Positions 25,908 to 34,865 of a stretch of DNA of 40,971 nucleotides are shown one piece after another. A model generated the notes under the pieces. The model made no database searches and was not told where the DNA came from. It saw only the letters and a list, made by a program, of their open reading frames with translations. The DNA is from Bdellovibrionales bacterium GWA2_49_15 (GTDB lineage Bacteria > Bdellovibrionota > Bacteriovoracia > Bacteriovoracales > Bacteriovoracaceae): positions 1-40,971 of the forward strand of contig MEPP01000001.1 of NCBI GenBank assembly GCA_001769855.1, written 5' to 3'. Each line of letters begins with the position of its first letter. Within the stretch, counting starts at the first letter, position 1. Made by a program: the position numbers and the translations under genes.

Positions 25908-28900
25908 ATGGGCGCATGTAAAGATATAATTGCTAAGCTTCGCGAGAGACTTCTCGATTTAAGTGGCCGCAATAGCATGATTTCTTTTCGACACTCTGCC
26001 AGATCAAAACGCTACGTTCGCGTGATCGATGAAGTGCCAGCAGTTATTTTGAAAAAGCTAGAAGATGGGAAAAAGCTAAGAATTGCCCCGTTACCGCGCC
26101 CTAATACAGACCCCGTCGATGAGAAAACCACTCTGTTTCAAAGTCGTTTGGATTTGGCAAAAACGACGGACGAACAATATTTACATGATCTCAAAAAATT
26201 AGGCGATGCTCCTTCACCAAAAGCGGAAGAACGAATCGAAGCCGAACTACGAGACCGCTTACGCGTAGTCTTAGGACTTCCCCCAATAACTCGCAATGAA
26301 GCTCCCGACCCTATCGCCGCAGCAAAGTTACTTGGCATTAATCCTGACTATGAGTTGCTTGAATACCACGAGGATTTATCTTCCAAACACACTGACGACA
26401 TTCTTCAAACACTCAATTTCCCACAGGAACTTGAGCGTCGCCTTCGCACGATTTACGAACAATCACATCTCACGGAGTCAGAGACAGGTGTAAGCACCCT
26501 ACATTTGGCCATAGGATTTCTAGAATGGTACGAAAGCAAGGATTCTGAGAAGTCAATTTTCTCTCCCCTACTTCTTTTCCCTGCTCAAGTGGAACGACAA
26601 ATCGAAGATGGCACTTACGTTTATACTGTTGAGGCCCGAGAGGAAGAAGTCGTACCAAACAGATGCTTGCGTGAACGTTTAAAACAAGACTTCGAATTAT
26701 TTCTTCCATTTCCAGATGATGACGAAGGATTTGATTCTTACTTAGCAAAAGTTACAGATGTAATAAAAGACGAACCACATTGGAAAGTTCATCGCTTTGT
26801 TACGCTTGGATTCTTTGCATTTTCAAAACTTGTAATGCATGAAGATTTAGCTGATCCTACATGGAATTTTGAGAGCGAATCACTCGTATCAAAATTATTT
26901 GAAGGAAAAGAGAGCGGGACTGCCATGTTCGCGGAAGACTACTATCCAGATGAACCTGAATTCAGCAGCAAAATTCCCTTGCTTGCACTTGATGCTGACT
27001 CCTCTCAGGTCAGCGCTTTAATTGATGTGATGAGTGGAAAAAATCTTGTCATAGAAGGCCCTCCCGGCACGGGCAAATCTCAAACGATAGCAAACATTAT
27101 TGCAGCGGCAATGTCACAAGGCAAAACTGTTTTATTTGTAGCGGAGAAAACTGCTGCTCTCGAAGCAGTGAAGCGTTATTTAGACCATGCAGAGCTTGGG
27201 ATATTTTGCCTAGAACTTCATTCGAGAAAAGCACGCCGAACAGATGTTTTGAAATCAATTAAAGACACAATGAAACTGAAAGGAAGTCATTACTTAGATT
27301 CTAAAATCGATGCACTGGTTAAACGACAAGACGAAATTAGAAGTGAGATTGGACGGTATCTTACAGGCCTCCATTCAAAACATGGGAATCTTGGCCATAA
27401 TTGCCGCGACTTAATTTGGTTCTATTCGAGAATCTCAGCAGACAACCAAGAGATATTCGAAAAGATTCATGGTATCAAAATTGCGAAAGTCTCGGAAATT
27501 TCCCTTGAGAGGCATGATGGAATTGTTGTTGATTTGGCCCAACTAGGAAAAATGAGGGCCGAGCTATCATCCAATTATGCAAAACTCAGCGAACACCCTT
27601 GGTTTGGTTTAGCACATGATTCACTCAATCCATTAACTGAAAAAACATTAATTCAAGGAACCCGAATACTGCTCACACACGTAAGCGATTTTTTAAACGC
27701 TCTTGATTCTATGGAACTGTTTCGTCATGCTAGTAAAAATCGTACCCCGGATGAAATTTGCGATACGCTTCAGAAGATTGTAAAAATCTCTCCACCACCT
27801 TTAAAGGTTTTTACGCTCTGTCGGCAAGCACTTATAAGCGCTGACAGTCGAACTACTCTTGAGCAGTATATAACATCTAAAGAAGCAGTGGCAAAAACAA
27901 GAATCACTCTGAGTCATTTATTTGAATCGAATGACATAAGTCCATGCACCAACTTAGACCTTCTTAGTAGTCTTGCAAACGAGGTTTCCGGAAATTATGT
28001 GCATGCAAAAACTTTTGAAGAATTACACGCCTCAATTCAACCCTTAAAAACTACACTAGAAGTGTTAAATCGCGCCAAGGGATTCTGTGAGGTACTGGCC
28101 AAAGTCGGACTCAATGTTGTTAGCATTGATCAGCTCCTTGATACCATCAACTTAATAAATGCTGTGCAAGATGGGGCCGATGCTTACTTCAAATATCGTA
28201 ATCTCCCTAATCTTACGATTCATTCTGAAGAAATTCTTAAGGCCGCGCAAGAACAAGTCAACACACTCAGAGAGTTGCAAGATACTCTTGGCGGAACGTT
28301 TAGATTAGATCAGGACGATAATCCAGTGATAGTCAGGGAGACAGCACAAGTCTTTAGGCGCGCAGGTTTTTGGCGTTTTCTGAATAGTGAATATCGACGA
28401 GCGCAGCTTTTAGTTAAGGAAATTTCATGCATTTCTCTTAGTGCTAATCGTGATGAAATTGCTCATTGGTTAGACGCATATGCATCGTTCTTAGAGCTGA
28501 AACATCAATTTCAAACATCAGTGAACCTAAAAAGTTTGTGCGGCCGCACATTCCAAGGAATTAATACCCCCATCAAAGATATATTAAAATGCCTTTCCGT
28601 AATTAATGCGATTAATACTCAACGGGCCTTGTCGGAAGAATGGTGCGAAACAGTAAAAAAATGGTTTGCACAACTTCCCGAAGAAATCTTCAATCAGTTA
28701 AACCATTTTAAAAGTGGTCTCCCTCAATTAGTAGAACATTTGTGCAAGTTCAATGTTCGCACAAATAATCTTGAGGGTATATATCAGGCAGGCCAGCTCG
28801 CGATATCAAAGTCAGAAAAGATTCTCAAATTGGGGAAAGAGTGCCAAATAAAATTAACTACGAGTTTTGCACAACTTAGTATTTCTAGAGAATTATTCAA

Positions 28901-31385
28901 GGAACTTAAATCAAATGAGGAACTTCTTTCGAATCTTAGAAATACGAACGAAATTATAAAAAAGATTGAAGAAACATCGCAAACTCAATTAATTGATCTT
29001 CGAAGTTGTCTTGATTACGAATCTCTTATTACAGTTGCATCATTCTCTGAAGATACTCGCACCAAACTGTTGTCAGATGAAGGATTATCTCATTTCAATC
29101 GAATCCATTCACTGTGTTGCGAGCAGCTCGGGATAATGAGTGAGCTAGAAAAAGAAATTGACGACTTTGTCACCAACTCAACCCGTGGTGGTTTAATTAA
29201 AAGGCTTGGATGCGCTACTGTGGCCTCAATTGATTTGCTGCAATTGCAAAAAATGCTTCAAGATGCGCTTGCTTCAACAAACCTCCTAGCGTCTTTCTAC
29301 TCTTATCTCAACTGTCACTGTAAGCAACTAAAGTGCTCTGAAACATCAGAGCTGATGGAGAAATGGGAGAAGCATGGTTACTCTTTTGTTGACCTTCCAC
29401 TAGCATTTCAGGCATTAATGATCCGCGAACTTCTTGACGGAGCGCTAAGCAAATTCCCTGAAATCAGCAATAAAGTTGGTTCTCATCTCACGGGACTTCG
29501 AGACGAATTCAAAAAGAATGACACAACTCTGCTGGCTGAATATCGTAAAATGTTGAGGAAAAAGCTCCTTAGCACTAAAATCCCCCCAGGCATTTCCAAA
29601 GGTAAAAAGGCTAAGGATTTGACAGAGCTTGGGCTAATTGACCGTGAAATTGCCAAAAAGACAAAGCATGTACCAATAAGAGAGCTAATGCATCGTGCGA
29701 TTGCTGCAGTAAGAGCTATTAAACCTTGTTTCATGATGAGTCCACTCTCTGTCGCAAATTTTTTACCAGCACACATTTCGAAATTTGATCTCATCATTAT
29801 GGATGAAGCATCCCAACTCCGAACCGAAGATGTTATTGGTAGTCTTCTAAGAAGCCGCCAAGCCGTCATCGTCGGTGATCCTCATCAGCTCCCCCCTACC
29901 TCCTTTTTTGATTTTTTTGCAGATGACGAGGATGTAGAAGAGGAGCAAGATGTCAGCTTGGACTGCGAATCTGTTCTTGATCTTGCTATTAAAAACTATC
30001 GCCCGGCAAGGCGTTTGAAATGGCACTATCGGTCTCGCCATCAAAGTCTAATTGCATACTCAAATCATGCATTTTACAATCGTGAACTTGTAATATTTCC
30101 ATCTTCGTTTGATATTCACCCGGACTTGGGATTCGAGTATGTGCCATGTAAAGGAGTCTATGATAAAAGACGCAATCTAATAGAGGCCAATAAAGTTGTG
30201 CGTGCCGTTTCTCAGCACATGATGAACTATCCAGAAAGAAGTCTAGGCGTAGTCACTATGAATGGGGAGCAAAAAGAGCTTGTCCGAGACCTTTTTGAAT
30301 CTGAATTAAAAAGTGATCCGGTAATGCAAGCCTTTCTTGCGAAATGGGATGCCTCTGAAAAACGTGAGCCCTTTTTTATTAAAAATCTTGAAAATGTGCA
30401 GGGCGATGAGCGTGATGTTATTCTTGTTTCAACCGTTTTTGGGAATGATCCCAATGGTAATTTTTATCAACGATTTGGCCCAATAAATCGTCCCACTGGC
30501 CATCGGAGGCTAAATGTTCTGTTCACACGCGCGAAATGCAAAGTAAGTATTTTTTCATCTATCGACCCTGAGCAAATCGTGGTTGAGAATCAGAGTTCGC
30601 AAGGTGTAAGAACCTTTCGAGGTTTTTTAGAATATGCAAAGACAGGATTGTTACCTGAACTTGTCACTACGACAGGCGGTGGCACTGACAGTCCATTTGA
30701 GGACTTTGTTCTAAGTGCACTTAAAGGCCATGGCTACGATGTTGTGACTCAAGTAGGAGTAGCGGGATATTTTATTGATCTAGCAGTGCGAGACCCCAAA
30801 ATGCCAGGTCGCTTTGTCCTTGGGATCGAATGCGATGGAAGGACATATCACTCTGCCAAATGTGCTAGAGATCGTGATCGTCTCCGCCAAGAGAATCTAG
30901 AACGTCTTAATTGGCACATTTATAGGATATGGTCCACAGACTGGTTTAGAGACCCAAAATCAGAAACAGAAAAATTAATTCGTAAAATTGAGAGTCGTCT
31001 GGCACAGTCCGATATTTTGACCGCTCCAAAACTGCCAGTGAAACCTACACAACAAGAGCTGCCCAAGCAAAACAAAACACTGGAAATTCCGAAAGAGCCA
31101 CCGCACATAACAGTTGCGTCCGTGCCCCCTCAGCCATGCAGTATTCAACCAATAAAGAATAGTCAAACTATCACCGCTGAACTTTGTCTTAATATTTTCG
31201 AATGGAACAAAAAAGCAAATCGCATGACTAATTCATACGAGATCAGTCTTTTACGAAAGCTTGAAAATGCCCTTTACTTTCTTTCACGGGGTCGTGAAGT
31301 TAACAAGGAGTTACTTGCAGATGCTCAAAAAGCTGTAAGTAGGGCCATATCTCTTGGGTATGATTCCTTAAAAAAATATTCATAG
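25908..31385 (+). CDS. Giant DUF4011-SF1 helicase-Vsr/MTES_1575 nuclease protein
   Basis: The 1,825-residue product starts with a DUF4011-like segment (KLRERLLDLSGRNSMISFRH). Walker A GPPGTGKS includes Lys390; the middle 800 residues are helical; Walker B MDEASQL has Asp1299 and Glu1300, followed by GDPHQLPPT and WHYRSRH, the UPF1-like AAA_11/AAA_12 helicase. Near residue 1637 a Vsr-like nuclease follows: GIECDGRTYHS (Glu1641, Asp1643), then ARDRDRLRQENL and RIWSTDWF. This plan is that of large single-gene antiphage proteins with DUF4011, helicase and Vsr. A typical DUF3320 end is not clear; a charged tail follows. ATG 25908 has no good ribosome binding site; another short frame starts at 25867. 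Stand-alone gene. Confidence 0.85.
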   Translation: MGACKDIIAKLRERLLDLSGRNSMISFRHSARSKRYVRVIDEVPAVILKKLEDGKKLRIAPLPRPNTDPVDEKTTLFQSRLDLAKTTDEQYLHDLKKLGDAPSPKAEERIEAELRDRLRVVLGLPPITRNEAPDPIAAAKLLGINPDYELLEYHEDLSSKHTDDILQTLNFPQELERRLRTIYEQSHLTESETGVSTLHLAIGFLEWYESKDSEKSIFSPLLLFPAQVERQIEDGTYVYTVEAREEEVVPNRCLRERLKQDFELFLPFPDDDEGFDSYLAKVTDVIKDEPHWKVHRFVTLGFFAFSKLVMHEDLADPTWNFESESLVSKLFEGKESGTAMFAEDYYPDEPEFSSKIPLLALDADSSQVSALIDVMSGKNLVIEGPPGTGKSQTIANIIAAAMSQGKTVLFVAEKTAALEAVKRYLDHAELGIFCLELHSRKARRTDVLKSIKDTMKLKGSHYLDSKIDALVKRQDEIRSEIGRYLTGLHSKHGNLGHNCRDLIWFYSRISADNQEIFEKIHGIKIAKVSEISLERHDGIVVDLAQLGKMRAELSSNYAKLSEHPWFGLAHDSLNPLTEKTLIQGTRILLTHVSDFLNALDSMELFRHASKNRTPDEICDTLQKIVKISPPPLKVFTLCRQALISADSRTTLEQYITSKEAVAKTRITLSHLFESNDISPCTNLDLLSSLANEVSGNYVHAKTFEELHASIQPLKTTLEVLNRAKGFCEVLAKVGLNVVSIDQLLDTINLINAVQDGADAYFKYRNLPNLTIHSEEILKAAQEQVNTLRELQDTLGGTFRLDQDDNPVIVRETAQVFRRAGFWRFLNSEYRRAQLLVKEISCISLSANRDEIAHWLDAYASFLELKHQFQTSVNLKSLCGRTFQGINTPIKDILKCLSVINAINTQRALSEEWCETVKKWFAQLPEEIFNQLNHFKSGLPQLVEHLCKFNVRTNNLEGIYQAGQLAISKSEKILKLGKECQIKLTTSFAQLSISRELFKELKSNEELLSNLRNTNEIIKKIEETSQTQLIDLRSCLDYESLITVASFSEDTRTKLLSDEGLSHFNRIHSLCCEQLGIMSELEKEIDDFVTNSTRGGLIKRLGCATVASIDLLQLQKMLQDALASTNLLASFYSYLNCHCKQLKCSETSELMEKWEKHGYSFVDLPLAFQALMIRELLDGALSKFPEISNKVGSHLTGLRDEFKKNDTTLLAEYRKMLRKKLLSTKIPPGISKGKKAKDLTELGLIDREIAKKTKHVPIRELMHRAIAAVRAIKPCFMMSPLSVANFLPAHISKFDLIIMDEASQLRTEDVIGSLLRSRQAVIVGDPHQLPPTSFFDFFADDEDVEEEQDVSLDCESVLDLAIKNYRPARRLKWHYRSRHQSLIAYSNHAFYNRELVIFPSSFDIHPDLGFEYVPCKGVYDKRRNLIEANKVVRAVSQHMMNYPERSLGVVTMNGEQKELVRDLFESELKSDPVMQAFLAKWDASEKREPFFIKNLENVQGDERDVILVSTVFGNDPNGNFYQRFGPINRPTGHRRLNVLFTRAKCKVSIFSSIDPEQIVVENQSSQGVRTFRGFLEYAKTGLLPELVTTTGGGTDSPFEDFVLSALKGHGYDVVTQVGVAGYFIDLAVRDPKMPGRFVLGIECDGRTYHSAKCARDRDRLRQENLERLNWHIYRIWSTDWFRDPKSETEKLIRKIESRLAQSDILTAPKLPVKPTQQELPKQNKTLEIPKEPPHITVASVPPQPCSIQPIKNSQTITAELCLNIFEWNKKANRMTNSYEISLLRKLENALYFLSRGREVNKELLADAQKAVSRAISLGYDSLKKYS

Positions 31386-31902
31386 TATTGATTAACTTCA
31401 AAGATGAGAAAGGAGTAGATGCAATTTATAAACATGAGATAATAAAAAAGGCGCAAGCAAAAAGCGGAAGACAAAAAATTTTGTTATTCATAAATGCCTT
31501 TTTCCTAATTTCTCTCTAATATGATAAACTGAATTTTAAATTTTTTAAAACCTAATAAAAAATACACGAGCCGAGTCCAAAAGTGGAAGTATTGCAGTAG
31601 CATTGAAAGGATTTGCCATGCTTCTCATTGATAACAACAAAATAAGAGCGTGCATTATGAGCTGCACGTTCATGAAAGTTGGTCGCATTTTTTCTCTGCT
31701 CTCCTGATGAGAGCATCTTTTGACTTTCATACCAAGTCATAAAGATGTTTACACAATAAGGGTAAGGCAGATTCGGCCATCATTTTTAGATTCTATACAA
31801 CTGGCGGGGGAAGAATCTCCGCGAATAGCCCTTGTAGATTTTTAAATTTTGCGAGATTCTTTTCGAGAGGATTAAACTTCTTATGATTATTAAAAATTAA
31901 TC
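31386..31902. other. Intergenic stretch without a supported gene
   Basis: About 517 AT-rich bases after the giant helicase. A hairpin GCTCTC-CTGAT-GAGAGC followed by ATCTTTT (about 31698-31720) could end transcription on the plus strand. Short frames on both strands (31388-31519 plus, 31552-31740 minus) lack good starts and are not called. Confidence 0.35.
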
Positions 31903-32658
31903 TTATTCAAAGTCTAAATATTTGCAGTCCGCCTTAAATGTTTTCTCCCCATATAAGAGCTTATAAATAAAAGGTTTATTTAGTTCAAAATTACATCCTT
32001 CAGATTTTGCCTGCGAGAAGTTTATCTTTGTATATTTCCAGTTCTTATTTTCATCAATCTCAAGCGTTATTTGGCTAACTAAACCACAGGCAAAATCAGG
32101 TTTTCTGTCGCTTACCCACTTAGATTCTGACTCTTTCCGAAATAATCTATTTGTTACCTCAGTTTCAATTATGCAAGTATTTTCTAATAAATCAGATATA
32201 CCGAGAGCTAATTTCTTTAAACATTTAACCTCGCTGCCTTTAATTGACGTACATTCACAAAAAGAATGTTCAAGCTCTTCTTTGTCTTGCTTTGTTTTGC
32301 CTATGAATGAATGTCCCTTGCTTTTTATTCTTGTAGATTCATTTTTGGAACAATCGTTTTTAATTTTAGACTTTGCTTCTTTTAATATTTCATCATCAGT
32401 TAATTTTGCTATCTGGGCAGATAACCCCACTTCATTAGTGTTAATTTTTCTAATCTTATTTTGAATAAAAAAGCACTCCCTAAATTTTTCTTTATCTAGA
32501 TCAGATGCCTTGCATGTCATATTTATAAAAGAGTTTTCGTCTTCGGAGTACAAATTATCATACGTAGGAGCCTTTGTTGCAGAAGATGCAACGACACTCG
32601 TCAAAAGCAAGAGGGACATTAAAATAATAAAGCGCTTAACAATAGTCGTTCTTCTCAT
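31903..32658 (-). CDS. Exported cysteine-rich protein of unknown function
   Basis: The 251-residue product has a signal peptide (RFIILMSLLLLTSVVASSA) with a likely cleavage after SSA. The mature part contains about ten cysteines (TCKAS, ECFF, DCSK, CECTS, KCLKK, TCIIE, FACG, GCNF, DCKY), suggesting a disulfide-bonded periplasmic or secreted protein. It is rich in Lys, Glu and Asn. ATG follows AGGTGAATACTG. It is alone on the minus strand between the giant helicase and the second DUF2958 cassette. No family recognised. Confidence 0.6.
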   Translation of the reverse strand: MRRTTIVKRFIILMSLLLLTSVVASSATKAPTYDNLYSEDENSFINMTCKASDLDKEKFRECFFIQNKIRKINTNEVGLSAQIAKLTDDEILKEAKSKIKNDCSKNESTRIKSKGHSFIGKTKQDKEELEHSFCECTSIKGSEVKCLKKLALGISDLLENTCIIETEVTNRLFRKESESKWVSDRKPDFACGLVSQITLEIDENKNWKYTKINFSQAKSEGCNFELNKPFIYKLLYGEKTFKADCKYLDFE

Positions 32659-33255
32659 CAGTATTCACCTTGTATTCTCGATCACGCAATATATAATCTT
32701 AAGAGCGTCTGAGATTCCCACATAAAATCCCGCGATATTGCCACGTATTTATTTATTCCGATTAGATTCTACCCTAGAATGGAGATTTTAACGGAGAAAA
32801 AATGTGGTTAATTCTTCCTCGTGTAGACGGCCCTCGTGTCAAGTGAATCTTCCTGGTTTGTATAAAGAGTTTGCCCTAGACCGCGCGCTCATGAAAGAAG
32901 CTCTGATAATTTCTTGAAACAACCTGGTAATGCGGTTCACTGGTGACGCCCATTGGTCGGTAATGCAGGCCTGAGATTAAATACGGTTGAATTAATACCG
33001 AATTTTAAAAGACGGCCAGCCTGTGTCCCGACAGAAGTTGCATTTCACGAAAAGTGAACTTTTCGCCCCGACATCAGACATGGGCCAGTATATTTGAACT
33101 GCTCATAGGCCATTTTAGAGCATCACTTTTTGACGACACAGGGGCAATTCATTCGATTTGCGCCAAATCCTCCGCCCGAATCTCTTTTGGCAGTGTTCCC
33201 TGGTTGTGTGCAGTCTAAATGAGTTCACTTACGCCTCCCCTTCAACACCCCATTC
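32659..33255. other. Long intergenic region, palindrome and one tiny frame only
   Basis: Nearly 600 bases without a supported gene. It holds a perfect palindrome CGAAAAGT-GA-ACTTTTCG (33048-33065), which may be an operator or part of a terminator for the DUF2958 gene ending at 33256. A 14-codon frame (32802-32846, plus) has a GGAG upstream but is too short to call. Confidence 0.35.
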
Positions 33256-33594
33256 TCATAGCCCACGAAGAAGAGACTTGGGCCAGGCCCGATCCCAAAA
33301 GTCTTTGACTTGTGAGTCTGTAAAGTGGAGGTCTCGTTCAATTTTTAAGCCGAAGGGAAGTCGGATTGATTCAAGTTCTTTGAGAGAAAAGTACCCAAAC
33401 TCCTGTTCATGAAGATCGACGAGGCCCCACAGAATGAAGTTATCTTCTTCTTGCTGGCCTTCGACCACATACCAGGTTCCAGCACCGCAAGGATTGAAGA
33501 ATTTGCAGACGATTTCTTTTTCTTTGAGCGGGACGGACTCTGTTTCATACAGCTTGGGCAATTTGTTTTTGATTTCTTGTGTAAGCAATTTCAT
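33256..33594 (-). CDS. DUF2958 protein, copy B
   Basis: The 112-residue product has the same DUF2958 signatures as copy A (MKLLTQEIKNKLPKLYETES, FFNPCGAGTWYV, GLVDLHEQEFGYFSL, LPFGLKIERDLHF) plus a nine-residue tail after WDRAW. ATG at 33594 after AAAGGAAACC. It is the last gene of a minus-strand run: regulator, membrane peptide, leader, DUF2958. Presence of two diverged copies in one region suggests duplication within the element or capture from two related elements. No activity is known; such genes travel with plasmid/ICE accessory modules. Confidence 0.85.
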   Translation of the reverse strand: MKLLTQEIKNKLPKLYETESVPLKEKEIVCKFFNPCGAGTWYVVEGQQEEDNFILWGLVDLHEQEFGYFSLKELESIRLPFGLKIERDLHFTDSQVKDFWDRAWPKSLLRGL

Positions 33595-33636
33595 CGTGGT
33601 TTCCTTTTTAAAAGTGATTGATTGTCGTGCCAAAAG

Positions 33637-33730
33637 AGGCAACGAAGTCTTCCTGCACTCAAGGACAAAAATTGGGGGAGACCACCAGGGGGAACCGATT
33701 TTTTCCTTGAGTTCAAAGGAAGCGAAGTGA
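33637..33730 (-). ncRNA. Structured leader element, copy B
   Basis: TGCACTCAAGGA (33654-33665) pairs with TCCTTGAGTTCA (33704-33715) with one mismatch; the inner A/T stem and the GGGGGAGACC and GGGGGAACC runs are as in copy A. CGAAGT repeats flank it. It lies between the membrane peptide stop at 33741 and the DUF2958 start at 33594. One-base indels relative to copy A show it is not coding. Confidence 0.62.
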
Positions 33731-33740
33731 ACGCTGGCAA

Positions 33741-33875
33741 TCAAACAATCAAAATCACGAGCTTTAAAAAGAGCCAAATGAAATAAATTGCAAGCAAGGG
33801 AATCAATAATTGCAGGGAGCGAACTAGAATTCGCCCCCACATGAAAAATAAAAAAATAAGCATAAGGGCTTCCAT
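33741..33875 (-). CDS. 44-residue hydrophobic membrane peptide, copy B
   Basis: Reads MEALMLIFLFFMWGRILVRS, then LQLLIPLLAIYFIWLFLKLV and ILIV: two hydrophobic segments joined by WGRILVRS, as in copy A. The ATG is two bases after the regulator stop (TGATCATG) with GGGAG inside the regulator's last codons, so translation is coupled to it. It is too short for usual gene calling and overlaps a longer out-of-frame reading of the leader, which explains why it is easily missed. Function unknown; coupling to an HTH regulator suggests it is kept at low or controlled dose. Confidence 0.68.
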   Translation of the reverse strand: MEALMLIFLFFMWGRILVRSLQLLIPLLAIYFIWLFLKLVILIV

Positions 33876-33877
33876 GA

Positions 33878-34513
33878 TCACAAGCTCCCGAGAAGGTTTT
33901 TCACAATTTCAAGCTTGGTATCATCGAGGTGTTCGATTTTTTCGAGGCAGTTATCAATGACAATATCCCGAAGCTGGACCTTTCCAATGTTGGCCTTGAA
34001 GTCATCAATTTTAAATCCATAGCATTCAACAATATGCTTGATGCGTTCACTTGAAAGCTCAATCCTGCCATTTTCAATATGCCCGATTGTCGCTCGCGGA
34101 TACCCACATAAGGCCGAGCCCTTGTGTTGAGGTATTTTTTTTATTCTTCTCATGGAACGCAAAACCTGGCACTCCTTGGTGATAATTTTTTGATAGCTGC
34201 GGCGGTCGGAATTTGAGAATACGCGCCTTATATATTTTCGCTCCGACTTTTTGGGGCCATTTCTCTCAATTATTTTCTTGGCCCTGATAAAATCTAAATA
34301 GGAGAGGCCATAAGATAAAACGATGTCCTCAATCCTTTTTCTATCAAGACTGATGCGGCCATTTTCAATAGCGCCGATGCCTTTATCTGAAAGGCCAAGC
34401 TTGATTCCGGCCTCCTTCAGTGTCATTCCTAATTCAAGACGAAGCTCTCTAATCGCGAGCTGGTCCGATGTAATGGCCCTCTTGTCGAATCTTCTTTGTC
34501 TCTTGGTTTGCAT
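33878..34513 (-). CDS. Regulator with two XRE helix-turn-helix domains
   Basis: The 211-residue product has two separate XRE domains: ELGMTLKEAGIKLGLSDKGI then AIENGRISLDRKRI (about residues 28-70), and RIKKIPQHKGSALCGYPRAT then IGHIENGRIELSSERI (about 122-160). The repeated ENGRI element suggests internal duplication, letting one chain bind two half sites. ATG 34513 with GAAGGAGAACAA is chosen; an upstream extension to 34579 is unsupported. It heads the cassette of membrane peptide, leader and DUF2958. Inverted repeats upstream (34658-34679) could be its own operator. A C-terminal remnant of a homologue is at 25410-25523. Confidence 0.75.
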   Translation of the reverse strand: MQTKRQRRFDKRAITSDQLAIRELRLELGMTLKEAGIKLGLSDKGIGAIENGRISLDRKRIEDIVLSYGLSYLDFIRAKKIIERNGPKKSERKYIRRVFSNSDRRSYQKIITKECQVLRSMRRIKKIPQHKGSALCGYPRATIGHIENGRIELSSERIKHIVECYGFKIDDFKANIGKVQLRDIVIDNCLEKIEHLDDTKLEIVKNLLGSL

Positions 34514-34657
34514 TTGTTCTCCTTCAGTTGCAGTTTTTTTTCGTGCCGGTATAGCTTTGCTCTGCCAGCACACGACCACTAAAATTACTTTGCAAATTCA
34601 GAAGGTTGACGACCTAAGGCTATTTCAGACTTGATGCACTAGAGGAAGGCTATCCCT

Positions 34658-34679
34658 CGTAGCCAAGTTTTTGGCTACG
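34658..34679. promoter_or_regulatory. Perfect 9-bp inverted repeat upstream of the regulator
   Basis: CGTAGCCAA-GTTT-TTGGCTACG, with further GGCTA and TAGCC copies on both sides (about 34648 and 34682). It lies about 145 bases upstream of the double-HTH gene and could be its operator, or a trace of the element's end. Nothing else clear is seen in 34514-34657. Confidence 0.4.
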
Positions 34680-34826
34680 AATAGCCAACTCCAGTCACAT
34701 CAGGTCACAAAACAGCTCTTTGGTTCAGACGAAGCGGTGGAACAGGCCCAGGATATCAACGTTAATCAACTGTTTGATTTCCTAAGTCTTGGTTATGATG
34801 ACAACTGGCAATTTCTTGATTCAGGT

Positions 34827-34856
34827 GAAAAAAGAAAGGCCCGCTTGCGCGGGCCT
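34827..34856 (-). terminator. Rho-independent terminator of tRNA-Ala
   Basis: On the minus strand AGGCCCGC-GCAA-GCGGGCCT (34856-34837) is followed by TTCTTTTTTC, ten bases after the tRNA 3' end. Strong stem and T-run. Confidence 0.8.
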
Positions 34857-34865
34857 AACGTATTT

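Noticed and set aside
25867..25929. Short frame MAKHYSDVIDNIQAWAHVKI overlapping the giant helicase start
   Set aside because: Could be a leader peptide or shifted N-terminus, but the main frame from 25908 already contains the DUF4011 start.
31388..31519. 43-codon plus-strand frame after the giant helicase
   Set aside because: TTG start, no ribosome binding site and no comparison copy; could be chance in AT-rich DNA.
31552..31740. 62-codon minus-strand frame
   Set aside because: Residues look protein-like, but there is no ribosome binding site and a competing overlapping frame; may be a gene fragment but not supportable.
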